Source: Pseudarthrobacter sp. NS4 (GTDB taxonomy: Bacteria > Actinomycetota > Actinomycetes > Actinomycetales > Micrococcaceae). From it: a DNA stretch of 64,000 nt. The DNA lies in contig NZ_CP103288.1 in assembly GCF_024758005.1 (NCBI RefSeq), positions 434,001 to 498,000 on the forward strand, in the 5' to 3' direction. Positions 46,778 through 55,776 of this stretch are shown one piece after another (position 1 is the stretch's first letter; every line of letters begins with the position of its first letter). The translations under genes and the position numbers were made by a program. The notes under the pieces are model-generated. The model was not told where the DNA came from, did not search any database, and saw only the letters and a list, made by a program, of their open reading frames with translations.

Positions 46778-48391
46778 GTGTCCCAAGATGTCCTGACCCC
46801 CGCCCGGATCTCGGCGATTCACAAAGAGGCAGGCCGCCGTCGGACCTTTGCTGTCATCTCGCACCCCGACGCCGGCAAGTCCACGCTGACCGAGGCGCTT
46901 GCCCTGCACGCGAAGGTGATCGGTACCGCCGGTGCCTCCAGCGGCAAGGCCAACCGCAAGGAAACCGTCTCGGACTGGATGCAGATGGAAAAGGACCGCG
47001 GCATCTCCATCAGCTCCGCGGCGCTGCAGTTCTCCTACCGGGACACCGTCATCAACCTGCTCGACACCCCCGGCCACGCCGACTTCTCCGAAGACACCTA
47101 TCGCGTGCTGGCTGCCGTTGACTGCGCCGTGATGCTGGTGGACGCCGCCAAGGGCTTGGAAACCCAGACCATGAAACTGTTCGAGGTCTGCAAGCAGCGC
47201 AACCTTCCCATCATCACCGTCATCAACAAGTGGGACCGTCCGGGCCTGGACGCGCTGGCCCTGATGGATGAAATCACCGAGCGCACGGGCCTGCAGCCCA
47301 TGCCCTTGACCTGGGCCGTGGGCATCTCCGGCGATTTCCGCGGCGTGTGGGACCTCCGCAATGACCGCTTCGCCCGGTTCCAGCGCAACAATGCCGGCGC
47401 GCAGATCGCCCTCACGGAATACTTCACCCCGGAGGAAGCGGCAGAGAGCCAGGGCAGCAACTGGACGGACGCCGTGGATGAGGCAGGCCTGGTGATCGAA
47501 TCGAACCTGGAGTTCGACGTCGACGCCTTCCATGCCGGCAAGGCCACCCCCATCCTGTTCAGCTCCGCCGCGCTCAACTTCGGCGTCAAGGAACTGCTGG
47601 ACGCGCTGGTGGACTTCGCTCCGCCTGCAGCGCCCCGTCCGGATGTGGACGGCAACCCCCGGGCCGTCGAATCCCCGTTCTCAGGCTTCGTGTTCAAGGT
47701 CCAGGCCGGCATGAACAAGGCACACCGCGACCATGTGGCCTTCATCCGCGTCTGCTCCGGCGTCTTCGAACGCGGCATGGTGGTCACCCAGACCCGCACC
47801 GGCAAGTCCTTCGCCACCAAGTACGCCCAGCAGGTGTTCGGCCGCGAACGCGAAGTCATCGACGAGGCCTACCCGGGCGACGTCGTGGGCCTGGTCAATG
47901 CCTCCTCCCTGCGTGTCGGCGACAGCCTGTTCCTGGAAGATTCCGTGGAATACCCCGCCATCCCGTTGTTCGCCCCCGAGCACTTCCAGGTTGCGCGCTC
48001 CAAGGACCCCAGCAAGTTCAAGCAGTTCCGCCGCGGCATTGAGCAGCTGGAGCATGAGGGCGTCATCCAGGTGCTCCGCTCCGACGTCCGCGGTGACCAG
48101 GCGCCGGTGCTTGCCGCCGTCGGCCCCATGCAGTTCGAAGTGGTGGAGGACCGCATGGCCCACGACTTCAGTGCCCCCATGCGCCTGGAACGCCTGCCCT
48201 ACTCGCTGGCCAGGATTTCGACGGCGGATGCCATGCCTGCGCTCGCAAACGTACCGGGCGCCGAGGTGCTTTTGCGGTCCGACGGCGAATACCTCGCCCT
48301 GTTCAACGATGTCTGGGCGCTGCGGCGGATCGAAAAGAACCACCCGGACCTCACCCTCATGCCCATCGGCACCCACAACCCAGCGAAGTAG
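46778..48391 (+). CDS. prfC: Peptide chain release factor 3
   Basis: A translational GTPase that recycles RF1/RF2 from the ribosome after termination. The 537-residue protein has the G1 loop SHPDAGKST at 28-36, the G2/switch region DRGISIS, G3 DTPGHADFSED, G4 NKWDRPG, and the RF3-specific C-terminal domains ending in HNPAK. The start is GTG 46778; the frame stays open upstream but lacks similarity. The beta-ketoacyl synthase gene follows six bases later. Confidence 0.95.
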   Translation: MSQDVLTPARISAIHKEAGRRRTFAVISHPDAGKSTLTEALALHAKVIGTAGASSGKANRKETVSDWMQMEKDRGISISSAALQFSYRDTVINLLDTPGHADFSEDTYRVLAAVDCAVMLVDAAKGLETQTMKLFEVCKQRNLPIITVINKWDRPGLDALALMDEITERTGLQPMPLTWAVGISGDFRGVWDLRNDRFARFQRNNAGAQIALTEYFTPEEAAESQGSNWTDAVDEAGLVIESNLEFDVDAFHAGKATPILFSSAALNFGVKELLDALVDFAPPAAPRPDVDGNPRAVESPFSGFVFKVQAGMNKAHRDHVAFIRVCSGVFERGMVVTQTRTGKSFATKYAQQVFGREREVIDEAYPGDVVGLVNASSLRVGDSLFLEDSVEYPAIPLFAPEHFQVARSKDPSKFKQFRRGIEQLEHEGVIQVLRSDVRGDQAPVLAAVGPMQFEVVEDRMAHDFSAPMRLERLPYSLARISTADAMPALANVPGAEVLLRSDGEYLALFNDVWALRRIEKNHPDLTLMPIGTHNPAK

Positions 48392-48397
48392 GGCGAC

Positions 48398-49627
48398 ATG
48401 ACTGCATCACAACCACGCGCGCTGGTCACCGGCGTCGGGACCATCAACCCTGTTGGGTCTTCCGTGCCCGAAACCTGGTCCGCCCTTCTGGCGGGCAAGT
48501 CCGGCATCGCCGTCCTCAAGGAGGAGTGGGCGGAACAGCTGCCCGTGAAGATGGCCGGACAGGTCAAGGCTGACCTCTCGGAGCACCTCAGCACCCGCGA
48601 GATGAAGCGGATGGACCGCTGCGGCCAGCTGGCGCTCATCGCGGCACGGGAAGCGTGGAAACAGGCCGGCGCCCCCGAGGTGGACCCCGAACGCTTCGCC
48701 GTAGTCATCGGCTCCGCCTACGGTGGCCTGGGCTCCACCCTGGAACAAGACCGCGCCCTGGCCGAATCCGGTCCCCGCAAGGTCTCGCCCCACACCCTGA
48801 CCCGCCTCATGGTCAACGGACCCGCTGCCTGGGTGTCCATCGACCTGGGCGCCCGCGGCGGCGCCCGCACGCCGGTCAGCGCCTGCGCTTCCGGAGCCGA
48901 AGCCATTGTCCAGGCAGCCGAGATGATCCGCTCCGGCGCTGCCGACATGGTCATTGCCGGCGGTGTTGACGCCTCCGTGAATGACTTGGTGATCACCGGC
49001 TTTTCCCAGATCCGTGCACTCTCCACCCGCTCAGATGACCCGCAGCGGGCATCGCGCCCGTTCGACGGCGGCAGGGACGGCTTTGTGCTCTCAGAGGGAG
49101 CCGGCGTGGTGGTGCTCGAAAGTGAAGAGCACGCCCGCGCACGCGGCGCAGCAGTGCTCGGAGCCGTGGCCGGGGGAGCGGTAACCTCAGACGCCAACGA
49201 CATCGTTGCAGCAGATCCCGCCATGCAGCGGCGCGTCATGCAGAAAGCACTGGAGTCGGCCGCGATGGAGCCCGCGGAGATCGGCTTCGTCCACGCCCAC
49301 GCCACCTCCACGCCCGTTGGGGACCGGCTCGAAGGCCAGGCCATCAACGCAATCTTCGGTGCCGACGTGCCCGTGACCTCCACCAAGGGACACACCGGCC
49401 ACCTGCTGGGCGGGGCCGGTGCGCTGGCCGCAGTGGTGGTCCTCGAGGCCCTGCGCACCGGGCAGCTCCCCGGCACCCTGAACGTCGACGCACAGGACCC
49501 CGAAGTGGACCTCAACGTGGTCACCGAGCACGCGCACGCCTTGCCTGCGGGGCACTCCCGGGCAGGGCTGGTGAACGCGTTCGGCTTTGGTGGACACAGC
49601 GTTGCTTTGGTGATCACCGGCGAGTAG
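48398..49627 (+). CDS. fabF: Beta-ketoacyl-ACP synthase II (FabF-like)
   Basis: A thiolase-fold condensing enzyme of fatty-acid elongation. The 409-residue protein has the nucleophile in VSACASG (Cys163), the two catalytic histidines in HAHATST (His301) and GHTGHLLGG (His335), and the C-terminal NAFGFGGHS. It stands apart from any fab operon and follows prfC by six bases. Because many actinobacteria carry their main fabF beside fabD-fabH-acpP, this may be a second copy or an accessory synthase. Confidence 0.9.
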   Translation: MTASQPRALVTGVGTINPVGSSVPETWSALLAGKSGIAVLKEEWAEQLPVKMAGQVKADLSEHLSTREMKRMDRCGQLALIAAREAWKQAGAPEVDPERFAVVIGSAYGGLGSTLEQDRALAESGPRKVSPHTLTRLMVNGPAAWVSIDLGARGGARTPVSACASGAEAIVQAAEMIRSGAADMVIAGGVDASVNDLVITGFSQIRALSTRSDDPQRASRPFDGGRDGFVLSEGAGVVVLESEEHARARGAAVLGAVAGGAVTSDANDIVAADPAMQRRVMQKALESAAMEPAEIGFVHAHATSTPVGDRLEGQAINAIFGADVPVTSTKGHTGHLLGGAGALAAVVVLEALRTGQLPGTLNVDAQDPEVDLNVVTEHAHALPAGHSRAGLVNAFGFGGHSVALVITGE

Positions 49628-49669
49628 CCCTCGGCCGTGTAAGCAGAAGAAAGCCAGCCCCAGGGGTAG

Positions 49670-50197
49670 TCATGAAACCCCGCGGACATGCCGGGCCAGG
49701 GCATCAAGGACCGGCAGCTGGCCTTTCACCAGCTTGAGCCTTGCCTCCCGTTCAGAAAACCAGCGCGCGTCGTCAATTTCGGGGTAGTGCTGGATTTTGC
49801 CGGACCCCTTGGGCCACTCGAGCGGGAAGGTATTGCTGACGATCCATTCGGGCAGGAAGTCCTGCTCCGCCGCGTAGACAGTGATGATCTTTCGGGACGG
49901 TTGGCGGAATTCGCCGAGGTGAAGGTAGTCGGCGGCCGGTGCGGGAGTCCCCATCTCCTCGGAGAATTCGCGGAGTGCGGCCGCCAGCGGATCTTCGTCC
50001 TCCCTGTACTCGCCTTTCGGAATGGACCAGGCGTGGGCATCCTTGCGGGCCCAGAACGGCCCGCCCATGTGCGCAATCCACACCTCCAGCCCGTCCGGTT
50101 CAGCGGACACGTTTCCCGCGTGCTGCCTGCTGACAGTCGCTGACGTACTGCCGGTTCCCAGCCTGTACAGAAGGATTCCTGCACTTCGAACCGGCAT
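49670..50197 (-). CDS. Nudix hydrolase
   Basis: A 175-residue NTP/NDP-X pyrophosphohydrolase. The Nudix box starts at Gly62 (GEYREDEDPLAAALREFSEE, then MG) with the correct G-x5-E-x7-R-E-x2-E-E spacing. AWSIPKGEY before it resembles the DR1025/MutT-like group. A 20-residue insertion (about 15-35) sits in the first strands. GGAGG lies four bases before ATG 50197. The substrate is unknown. Confidence 0.9.
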   Translation of the reverse strand: MPVRSAGILLYRLGTGSTSATVSRQHAGNVSAEPDGLEVWIAHMGGPFWARKDAHAWSIPKGEYREDEDPLAAALREFSEEMGTPAPAADYLHLGEFRQPSRKIITVYAAEQDFLPEWIVSNTFPLEWPKGSGKIQHYPEIDDARWFSEREARLKLVKGQLPVLDALARHVRGVS

Positions 50198-50315
50198 ATG
50201 TCCTCCACTTTCAGCCGCATTTCAAAAGAATTGATTTCGCCGTCCCGCGTTAACCCGCAGTTCACGGCACTGCTTTAGGTTATTCCTTCAGGCACTTTGC
50301 TCGAAGGGACCCGTC

Positions 50316-50585
50316 ATGGCCAATATTGCTGAGGTTTTGGGGCGGCTGACGCCGGAAGAACTTGATGAGCTTCGCAGCCTTGGCCCGCAGGGCCACCTGC
50401 CCAGGCACCTGCTGGATGCCTTGGACCGGGCGGCCGGCGGTCCCGGCTCCGGGCGCGGGTACTACGTCCCCACGGGAAACGTGAGTGCCACGGGAGGCCC
50501 GCTGCTGGCGCTGCGCAGCGACGTGTCCGGCTGGCTCTTCAACTCCCACCGGGACGAACCGGGCCAGCTGCCGCGGCACCCGTAG
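50316..50585 (+). CDS. Small unknown protein
   Basis: An 89-residue protein with an N-terminal helical part (ANIAEVLGRLTPEELDELRS) and a Gly/Tyr-containing middle (GGPGSGRGYYVPTG). No domain is recognised, and there is no signal or membrane segment. G/C-rich third positions and GAAGGGA nine bases before ATG 50316 support it. It is convergent with radA. Confidence 0.6.
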   Translation: MANIAEVLGRLTPEELDELRSLGPQGHLPRHLLDALDRAAGGPGSGRGYYVPTGNVSATGGPLLALRSDVSGWLFNSHRDEPGQLPRHP

Positions 50586-50629
50586 GGCCCGGGCCCCGCG
50601 GTCAGCGCACGCTGTCAATCAGGCCGGTG

Positions 50630-52003
50630 CTAGCCAATCAACAGGCTCAGCGCTTCCGTCAGGTGCTCCACTTCCCGGACCGAAAAACCGGCGGGCACGG
50701 GCCCCGGTCCTGTGTGGCTGGCCGGGACCACGGCGTGGGTGAAACCGAGCCGGTGGGCTTCCTGGATGCGCTGGTTAATGCCGGGCACCGGCCGGACCTC
50801 GCCCGCCAGCCCCACCTCACCGAAGGCAATCAGCCGGATAGGCAGCGGTTTGCGCGCCTTGGCTGACGCGACGGCCAGGGCAACTGCAAGGTCCGTGGCT
50901 GGCTCACTAAGCTTCACCCCACCCACGGTGGCCACGTACGAGTCGTCCTTGTGCAGCAGGGTTCCGGCACGCTGCTGCAAAACGGCCAGCAGCATGGAGA
51001 CCCGGGAACTGTCCAGGCCGCTGGTGGCCCGACGCGGCTGCGAGTTGGGGCTCTCGGCGAGCAGCGCCTGCACTTCCGCAAGCAGCGGCCGCCGGCCTTC
51101 CATGGTGACAGTGATGCAGGTCCCGGAGACCGGATCCTTGGTGCGGCTGACGAACAGCCCGCTGGGATCTGCCAGCCCTTCAATGCCGTTCTCGTTCAGG
51201 TCGAAGCAACCCACATCATCGGTGGGGCCGTAACGGTTCTTGACGGCACGGAGCAGCCGCAGCCGGGAATGCCGTTCACCCTCGAACTGGCACACCACGT
51301 CCACCAGGTGTTCCAGCAGACGGGGGCCGGCGATGGAGCCGTCCTTGGTCACGTGGCCCACCAGCAGCGTGGTCATGTTCCGGCGCTTGGCTGCGGCGAT
51401 GATGGATGCCGCCACTTCGCGGACCTGGGAAACGCCTCCTGCACTTCCGTCCACGTCAGCGCTGCTAAGGGTCTGGACCGAGTCCACGATCAGGAGCCGC
51501 GGCTCGATCTTTTCCACCTGCCCCAGCGCCTGGCCCAGGTCCGTTTCTGCGGACAGGTACAGGGACTCCGCGACGGCGTCGATCCGCTCCGCGCGCAGCT
51601 TCACCTGGGCTGCAGATTCCTCACCGGTCACATACAGCACGTCCTGGGCTGTCCGGGCGAACTTGGCGGCCACGTCCAGCAGGAGGGTGGATTTGCCGAC
51701 ACCGGGCTCCCCGGCGAGCAGGATCACAGCCCCCGGAATCAGTCCGCCGCCCAGCACCCGGTCCAGTTCGTCCACGCCGGTGGGCAGGAAGGCGGCCGTG
51801 GTGGCGTCCACCTCGGCAATCCGGCGGGCCGGCTCCACAACTGTTGTTGCCGCCGTCGTGCGCGCAACAGCGGTGCCGGTTTCCTCAACGGTGCCCCAGG
51901 CCTGGCACTCGCCGCAGCGCCCCACCCACTTGACGGTGGTCCAGCCGCACTCAGCGCACTTGTAGGCGGGCGCCTTGGAGGTCCGGGATGTCTTTGTTGC
52001 CAT
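50630..52003 (-). CDS. radA: DNA repair protein RadA
   Basis: A RecA-like branch-migration ATPase (Sms). The 457-residue protein has an N-terminal four-cysteine zinc finger (Cys16, Cys19, Cys30, Cys33), Walker A GEPGVGKST at 98-106, LLIVDSVQTL, the RadA-specific KNRYG motif, and a C-terminal Lon-like domain (LAVALAVASAKARKPLP, FGEVGLAGEVRPV). The start is ATG 52003. In other bacteria RadA contacts DisA, which is encoded nearby. Confidence 0.96.
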   Translation of the reverse strand: MATKTSRTSKAPAYKCAECGWTTVKWVGRCGECQAWGTVEETGTAVARTTAATTVVEPARRIAEVDATTAAFLPTGVDELDRVLGGGLIPGAVILLAGEPGVGKSTLLLDVAAKFARTAQDVLYVTGEESAAQVKLRAERIDAVAESLYLSAETDLGQALGQVEKIEPRLLIVDSVQTLSSADVDGSAGGVSQVREVAASIIAAAKRRNMTTLLVGHVTKDGSIAGPRLLEHLVDVVCQFEGERHSRLRLLRAVKNRYGPTDDVGCFDLNENGIEGLADPSGLFVSRTKDPVSGTCITVTMEGRRPLLAEVQALLAESPNSQPRRATSGLDSSRVSMLLAVLQQRAGTLLHKDDSYVATVGGVKLSEPATDLAVALAVASAKARKPLPIRLIAFGEVGLAGEVRPVPGINQRIQEAHRLGFTHAVVPASHTGPGPVPAGFSVREVEHLTEALSLLIG

Positions 52004-52221
52004 GCGTTCAACCCTAGCGGCGGGCACTGACATTCCTCCCCACCCGCACCCTAACCTCGCAAGCTCGGCCAGGGAATCCTGCGGGCGTGGGCCCAGTCCG
52101 CCGCAGCCAAGCCCATCGCCTGCGGGAAGGATTTGCACGTGGCCCGCATGGCTGACGACCTTCGCCGCCGGGAGATCAACAAACCCGCCTAGACACTGCG
52201 GGCGCAAGCTCCGCCGCAAAC
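52004..52221. other. Gap between radA and the FUSC gene, with a possible coding remnant
   Basis: A gap of 218 bases. A plus-strand frame after the TAA near 52060 reads LRAWAQSAAAKPIACGKDLH and ends ADDLRRREINKPA at 52192, with coding-like composition but no usable start. It could be the tail of a decayed gene. No other feature is seen. Confidence 0.25.
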
Positions 52222-53349
52222 TTATAGCGCCGGCAGCACGTCCCGCGCTTCGCGGGCATCCATGCCGGTGGCTTCCAGCAGGTCCACCATCAGCGGCCGG
52301 TACAGCATTACCACGGTTTCGCCTTCCAGCCGCTGCACCTCCAGCAGCTTGGGATGCAGCCGGAGCGCGATCTCGCTGAAGTCCCGGCGGGCCGTGCGCA
52401 GGTGCGCGCGGCGGACGCCGTCGTGCGTTTCCGCCAACCCAAGTGACAGCTCATCAATCGCGGCAGCGGTCTCCTGCAGCACCTCAGCAATGTTCCCGGT
52501 GGCCTCGTCCGAGAGCGCGGCATGGTTGATGGCGCTGGTCAGGCGGCGGGCAAAAACCCTGCTGTTCCTCAGCGCCAGGTCAATGAAGTCGAGCGATTGT
52601 TTTAGCCGGTCGAGTTCGTCGCGGTGCCGCCGGTAGGCGGGGGCCAGGGTGGCCACCTCGCCCGAAGCGCGGAGGGACTGGCGCATGCCGTCCACCAGGG
52701 GCTGGCAGTTCCTGCCGCGGATGAGCGCGTGCCAGGCCTGGGTGGAATCACTGGTGGTCAATGCCGTTGCGCATTCACGCAGCACTTCGGCCAGCTCGTG
52801 GAGCAGCTTCTGGACGTCCCTGCGCGGTTCCCGGCGCGGATCCTTGGGGACAAGGATGGTCACCAGCAGCGCGAACAGCCCGCCGATGATGGCATCGATA
52901 CTTCGGGTGAACGGACCGCCGGCCGGCGCCGGGAGCAGGACCACCAGCAGCGACTGCAGCCCCAGTTGGGTGGTGAAGATGGTGCCGCTGTCCAGGAAGC
53001 GGGCCAGCAGGATGGAGAAAAGAAGTACGACGGCGGCCTGCCAGATCCCGCTGCCCAGCCAGTGGAGGAGCAAATCACCCACGGCAATGCCGATAGTGCA
53101 GCCCAGGCCCACCTCCACCACCCGCCGCAGCCGGGGTTCATGGGAGAAACCCAAGGCAATGAGGGACGAGGTGGCCGCGAACAGTGGCCCGGAGTGGCCC
53201 AGCACGTATTCAGCGAAGGCGTACGCGCCCACTGCACACACCGTCATCTGGATGGCGGGAACAAGGGAATTCCGGCTGCGGATCAGCCCTGTACGGATAC
53301 GGCCGCGCAGGAATCGCCTGCCTGCTGAAAGTCCTGCTGCGGGAGCCAT
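52222..53349 (-). CDS. FUSC-family / aromatic-acid-exporter-like membrane protein
   Basis: A 375-residue inner-membrane protein. Five or six hydrophobic segments fill about 28-165 (AIQMTVCAVGAYAFAEYVLG, SLIALGFSHEPRLRRVVEVG, LLFSILLARF, LQSLLVVLLPAPAGG, AIIGGLFALLVTILVP). A long cytoplasmic helical domain (about 170-375) follows. This layout fits the FUSC/ArAE family. The substrate is unknown. It is divergent from the pst operon. Confidence 0.82.
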   Translation of the reverse strand: MAPAAGLSAGRRFLRGRIRTGLIRSRNSLVPAIQMTVCAVGAYAFAEYVLGHSGPLFAATSSLIALGFSHEPRLRRVVEVGLGCTIGIAVGDLLLHWLGSGIWQAAVVLLFSILLARFLDSGTIFTTQLGLQSLLVVLLPAPAGGPFTRSIDAIIGGLFALLVTILVPKDPRREPRRDVQKLLHELAEVLRECATALTTSDSTQAWHALIRGRNCQPLVDGMRQSLRASGEVATLAPAYRRHRDELDRLKQSLDFIDLALRNSRVFARRLTSAINHAALSDEATGNIAEVLQETAAAIDELSLGLAETHDGVRRAHLRTARRDFSEIALRLHPKLLEVQRLEGETVVMLYRPLMVDLLEATGMDAREARDVLPAL

Positions 53350-53485
53350 GCCGACCAGTCTATTTGTTGCCCGCTCCCTTCCGGGCAGCCGGTAATTTGC
53401 TGCCGGCGCATTAGGGCCGGAGATGTGACCTGCGCAATGGGAACCCGGCAGTTGTAAGCGAAAGGTCCGTCGTCGTTAATGTTCC

Positions 53486-53541
53486 GTTCACCTTCGGCAG
53501 GGCATCCCGTTACCTGAAGCCCATAACTTCGTTGAAGGTAC
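53486..53541 (+). promoter_or_regulatory. PHO-box-like repeats upstream of pstS
   Basis: GTTCACCTTCG at 53486, GTTACCTGAAG at 53509 and GTTGAAGGTAC at 53531 are spaced 22-23 bases apart, about two helical turns. The first matches the actinomycete PhoP direct-repeat consensus (G-T-T-C-A-C-C). They lie 75-130 bases before pstS, suggesting phosphate-starvation control by PhoR-PhoP. Confidence 0.5.
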
Positions 53542-53615
53542 AAAAAGTACGCATCGCGCTGCAGGGTTCTCCGTCCCTGTCCCGCACCTGAATAACCCTG
53601 GAAGGGGTACATCTA

Positions 53616-54737
53616 GTGAAGGCACTCCGCTTCGGCCGCCACGCGGCTATCGCTGTTATCGCAGCCGGCGCACTCGCGCTTACCTCCTGCGGTTCAGACA
53701 ACGCCACGAACACCGCCCCCGCCGGCGACCAGACTGCCGGTGGCTCGAAGGTCACCGGCACGCTGACCGGCATCGGTTCCTCCGCGCAGGGCGCGGCAAT
53801 GGACGCCTGGAAGACCGAATTCGCCGCTGCCAACCAGGGCGCCACCGTGCAGTACTCCCCGGATGGCTCCGGTGCAGGCCGCAAGGCCCTCCTGGACGGA
53901 TCCGCCCAGTTTGCCGGCTCCGACGCGTACCTGAAGGATGAGGAATACGCTACTTCCCAGGAAGTGTGCGGCCCGGAAGGCGCCATCAACATTCCGGTAT
54001 ACATCTCCCCGATCGCCGTCGCTTTCAACCTCCCCGAAGTCAAGGACCTGAAGCTGGACGCAGCAACAGTGGCCAAGATCTTCCGTGGTGAAATCGCCAA
54101 CTGGAATGATCCTGCTATCGCCGCCCTGAACGAGGGTGTGGAACTCCCGGACCTTAAGGTCACCCCGGTGAACCGCTCCGACGATTCCGGTACCACCACC
54201 AACTTCACTGAGTACCTGGCCGCAGCCGCCCCCGAGGTCTGGACGGACAAGGCCTCCGGCGTATGGCCGGCCAGCCTCCAGGGCGAGAACGCCAAGGGCA
54301 CCTCCGGCGTGGTCAAGACGGTTACCGACACGCCGGGCGCCATTACCTACGCTGATGACTCGGCCGTAGCCGGTTCGCTGGGCGTCGCGCAGATCAAGGT
54401 CGGTGAAACCTTCACCAAGATCTCCGCCGAGGCAGCCGCCAAGGCTGTTGACGCCGGCACTCCGGTTGAAGGCCGTTCCGCCAATGACCTGTCCATCAAG
54501 CTGGACCGCACGACCACCAATGAGGGTGCTTACCCGATCGTCCTGGTGTCGTTCCACATCGTGTGCTCAACCTACGACAACCAGGAGACCGTTGACCTGG
54601 TCAAGGCCTTCGAGAACTACGTGGTATCCGAGGAAGGCCAGCAGGCCGCCGCGGATTCCGCCAAGTCCGCCCCGCTCTCCTCTGAGCTGGCTGAAAAGGC
54701 AACCGAGGCCATCGAGTCCATCAAGGTAAAGTCCTAA
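53616..54737 (+). CDS. pstS: Phosphate ABC transporter substrate-binding lipoprotein PstS
   Basis: Captures inorganic phosphate outside the membrane. The 373-residue lipoprotein has signal residues 1-24 and lipobox LTSC (Cys25). The phosphate-binding segments are GIGSSAQGAAMDAWKTEF, SPDGSGAGRKALLDGSAQFAGSD, and NRSDDSGTTTNFTEYL. The start GTG 53616 has AAGGGG upstream. It is first in pstSCAB and is followed by a strong hairpin before pstC. Confidence 0.97.
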   Translation: MKALRFGRHAAIAVIAAGALALTSCGSDNATNTAPAGDQTAGGSKVTGTLTGIGSSAQGAAMDAWKTEFAAANQGATVQYSPDGSGAGRKALLDGSAQFAGSDAYLKDEEYATSQEVCGPEGAINIPVYISPIAVAFNLPEVKDLKLDAATVAKIFRGEIANWNDPAIAALNEGVELPDLKVTPVNRSDDSGTTTNFTEYLAAAAPEVWTDKASGVWPASLQGENAKGTSGVVKTVTDTPGAITYADDSAVAGSLGVAQIKVGETFTKISAEAAAKAVDAGTPVEGRSANDLSIKLDRTTTNEGAYPIVLVSFHIVCSTYDNQETVDLVKAFENYVVSEEGQQAAADSAKSAPLSSELAEKATEAIESIKVKS

Positions 54738-54747
54738 TTACCGCACC

Positions 54748-54797
54748 AAAACCGAAGTTCCCCGCCTGCCGAAAGGCAGTGCGGGGAACTTCGGTTT
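54748..54797 (+). terminator. Strong hairpin between pstS and pstC
   Basis: The AAACCGAAGTTCCCCGC arm pairs with GCGGGGAACTTCGGTTT, with a small inner CTGCC/GGCAG stem. It lies 10 bases past the pstS stop and 46 bases before pstC. A partial terminator or 3'-end protector here would give more PstS than membrane subunits. Confidence 0.75.
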
Positions 54798-54843
54798 GGA
54801 TGCAGCAACTTTCAGTGTCAGTAAACGATCGAAGGGCCGTCGA

Positions 54844-55776
54844 ATGACCGCCACCCTCTTGACCAGTAATCGGGGCGTCGCCCGCACCGGAGATAAGATT
54901 TTTTCCGGTGCAGCACTGGCCGCCGGTTGCCTCATCCTCGCCGTCCTCTTCGGCGTTGCACTGTTCCTGGTGGTCCAGGCAATTCCGGCCCTGACCGCAC
55001 CTGCCTCAGAGATCCAGGGCGGCAAAGGCTTTTTCGCCTACATCTGGCCCATTGTGATCGGCACACTCATCGCGGCTGTCATAGCCCTGGTGATCGCCAC
55101 ACCGATTGCCATCGGTGTGGCGCTGTTTATCTCGCACTTCGCGCCGCGCCGCCTGGCTTCCGGCCTGGGTTACGTGATTGACCTGCTTGCAGCCATCCCC
55201 TCCGTGATCTACGGGGCCTGGGGTGCTGCATTCCTGGCCAAGGAAATCTCGCCGGCCTACATCTGGCTCGCTGGGAACATGGGCTGGCTGCCCATTTTCC
55301 AGGGCCCGGCGTCGGCTACCGGCAAGACCATCCTGACCGCGGGCATCGTCCTGTCCGTCATGGTGCTGCCCATCATCACTTCCCTCTCCCGGGAGATCTT
55401 CCTGCAGACTCCCAAGCTGCATGAGGAAGCCGCGCTTGCGCTCGGCGCCACCCGCTGGGAAATGATCAAGATGTCCGTCCTGCCCTTCGCCCGGCCCGGC
55501 ATCATCAGCGCCGTCATGCTGGGCCTCGGCCGCGCACTCGGCGAGACCATGGCCGTGGCACTGGTGCTCTCCTCGGGCGCCCTGACCGCCAGCCTGATCC
55601 AGTCCGGCAACCAGACCATCGCCGCCGAGATTGCCCTGAACTTCCCTGAGGCAAGCGGCCTCAAGGTCAGCACCTTGATCGCTGCCGGCCTGGTCCTGTT
55701 CGTCATCACCCTGGCCGTCAACATGGTCGCGCGCTGGATCATTACCCGGCACAAAGAATTCTCGGGAGCCAACTAA
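54844..55776 (+). CDS. pstC: Phosphate ABC transporter permease PstC
   Basis: One of two membrane subunits of the Pst transporter. The 310-residue protein has six membrane segments (first at about 20-45) and the ABC-coupling EAA loop EEAALALGATRWEMIKMSVLPFARPGI. The start ATG 54844 has AAGGG upstream. pstA begins directly at the next codon after its stop. Confidence 0.96.
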   Translation: MTATLLTSNRGVARTGDKIFSGAALAAGCLILAVLFGVALFLVVQAIPALTAPASEIQGGKGFFAYIWPIVIGTLIAAVIALVIATPIAIGVALFISHFAPRRLASGLGYVIDLLAAIPSVIYGAWGAAFLAKEISPAYIWLAGNMGWLPIFQGPASATGKTILTAGIVLSVMVLPIITSLSREIFLQTPKLHEEAALALGATRWEMIKMSVLPFARPGIISAVMLGLGRALGETMAVALVLSSGALTASLIQSGNQTIAAEIALNFPEASGLKVSTLIAAGLVLFVITLAVNMVARWIITRHKEFSGAN

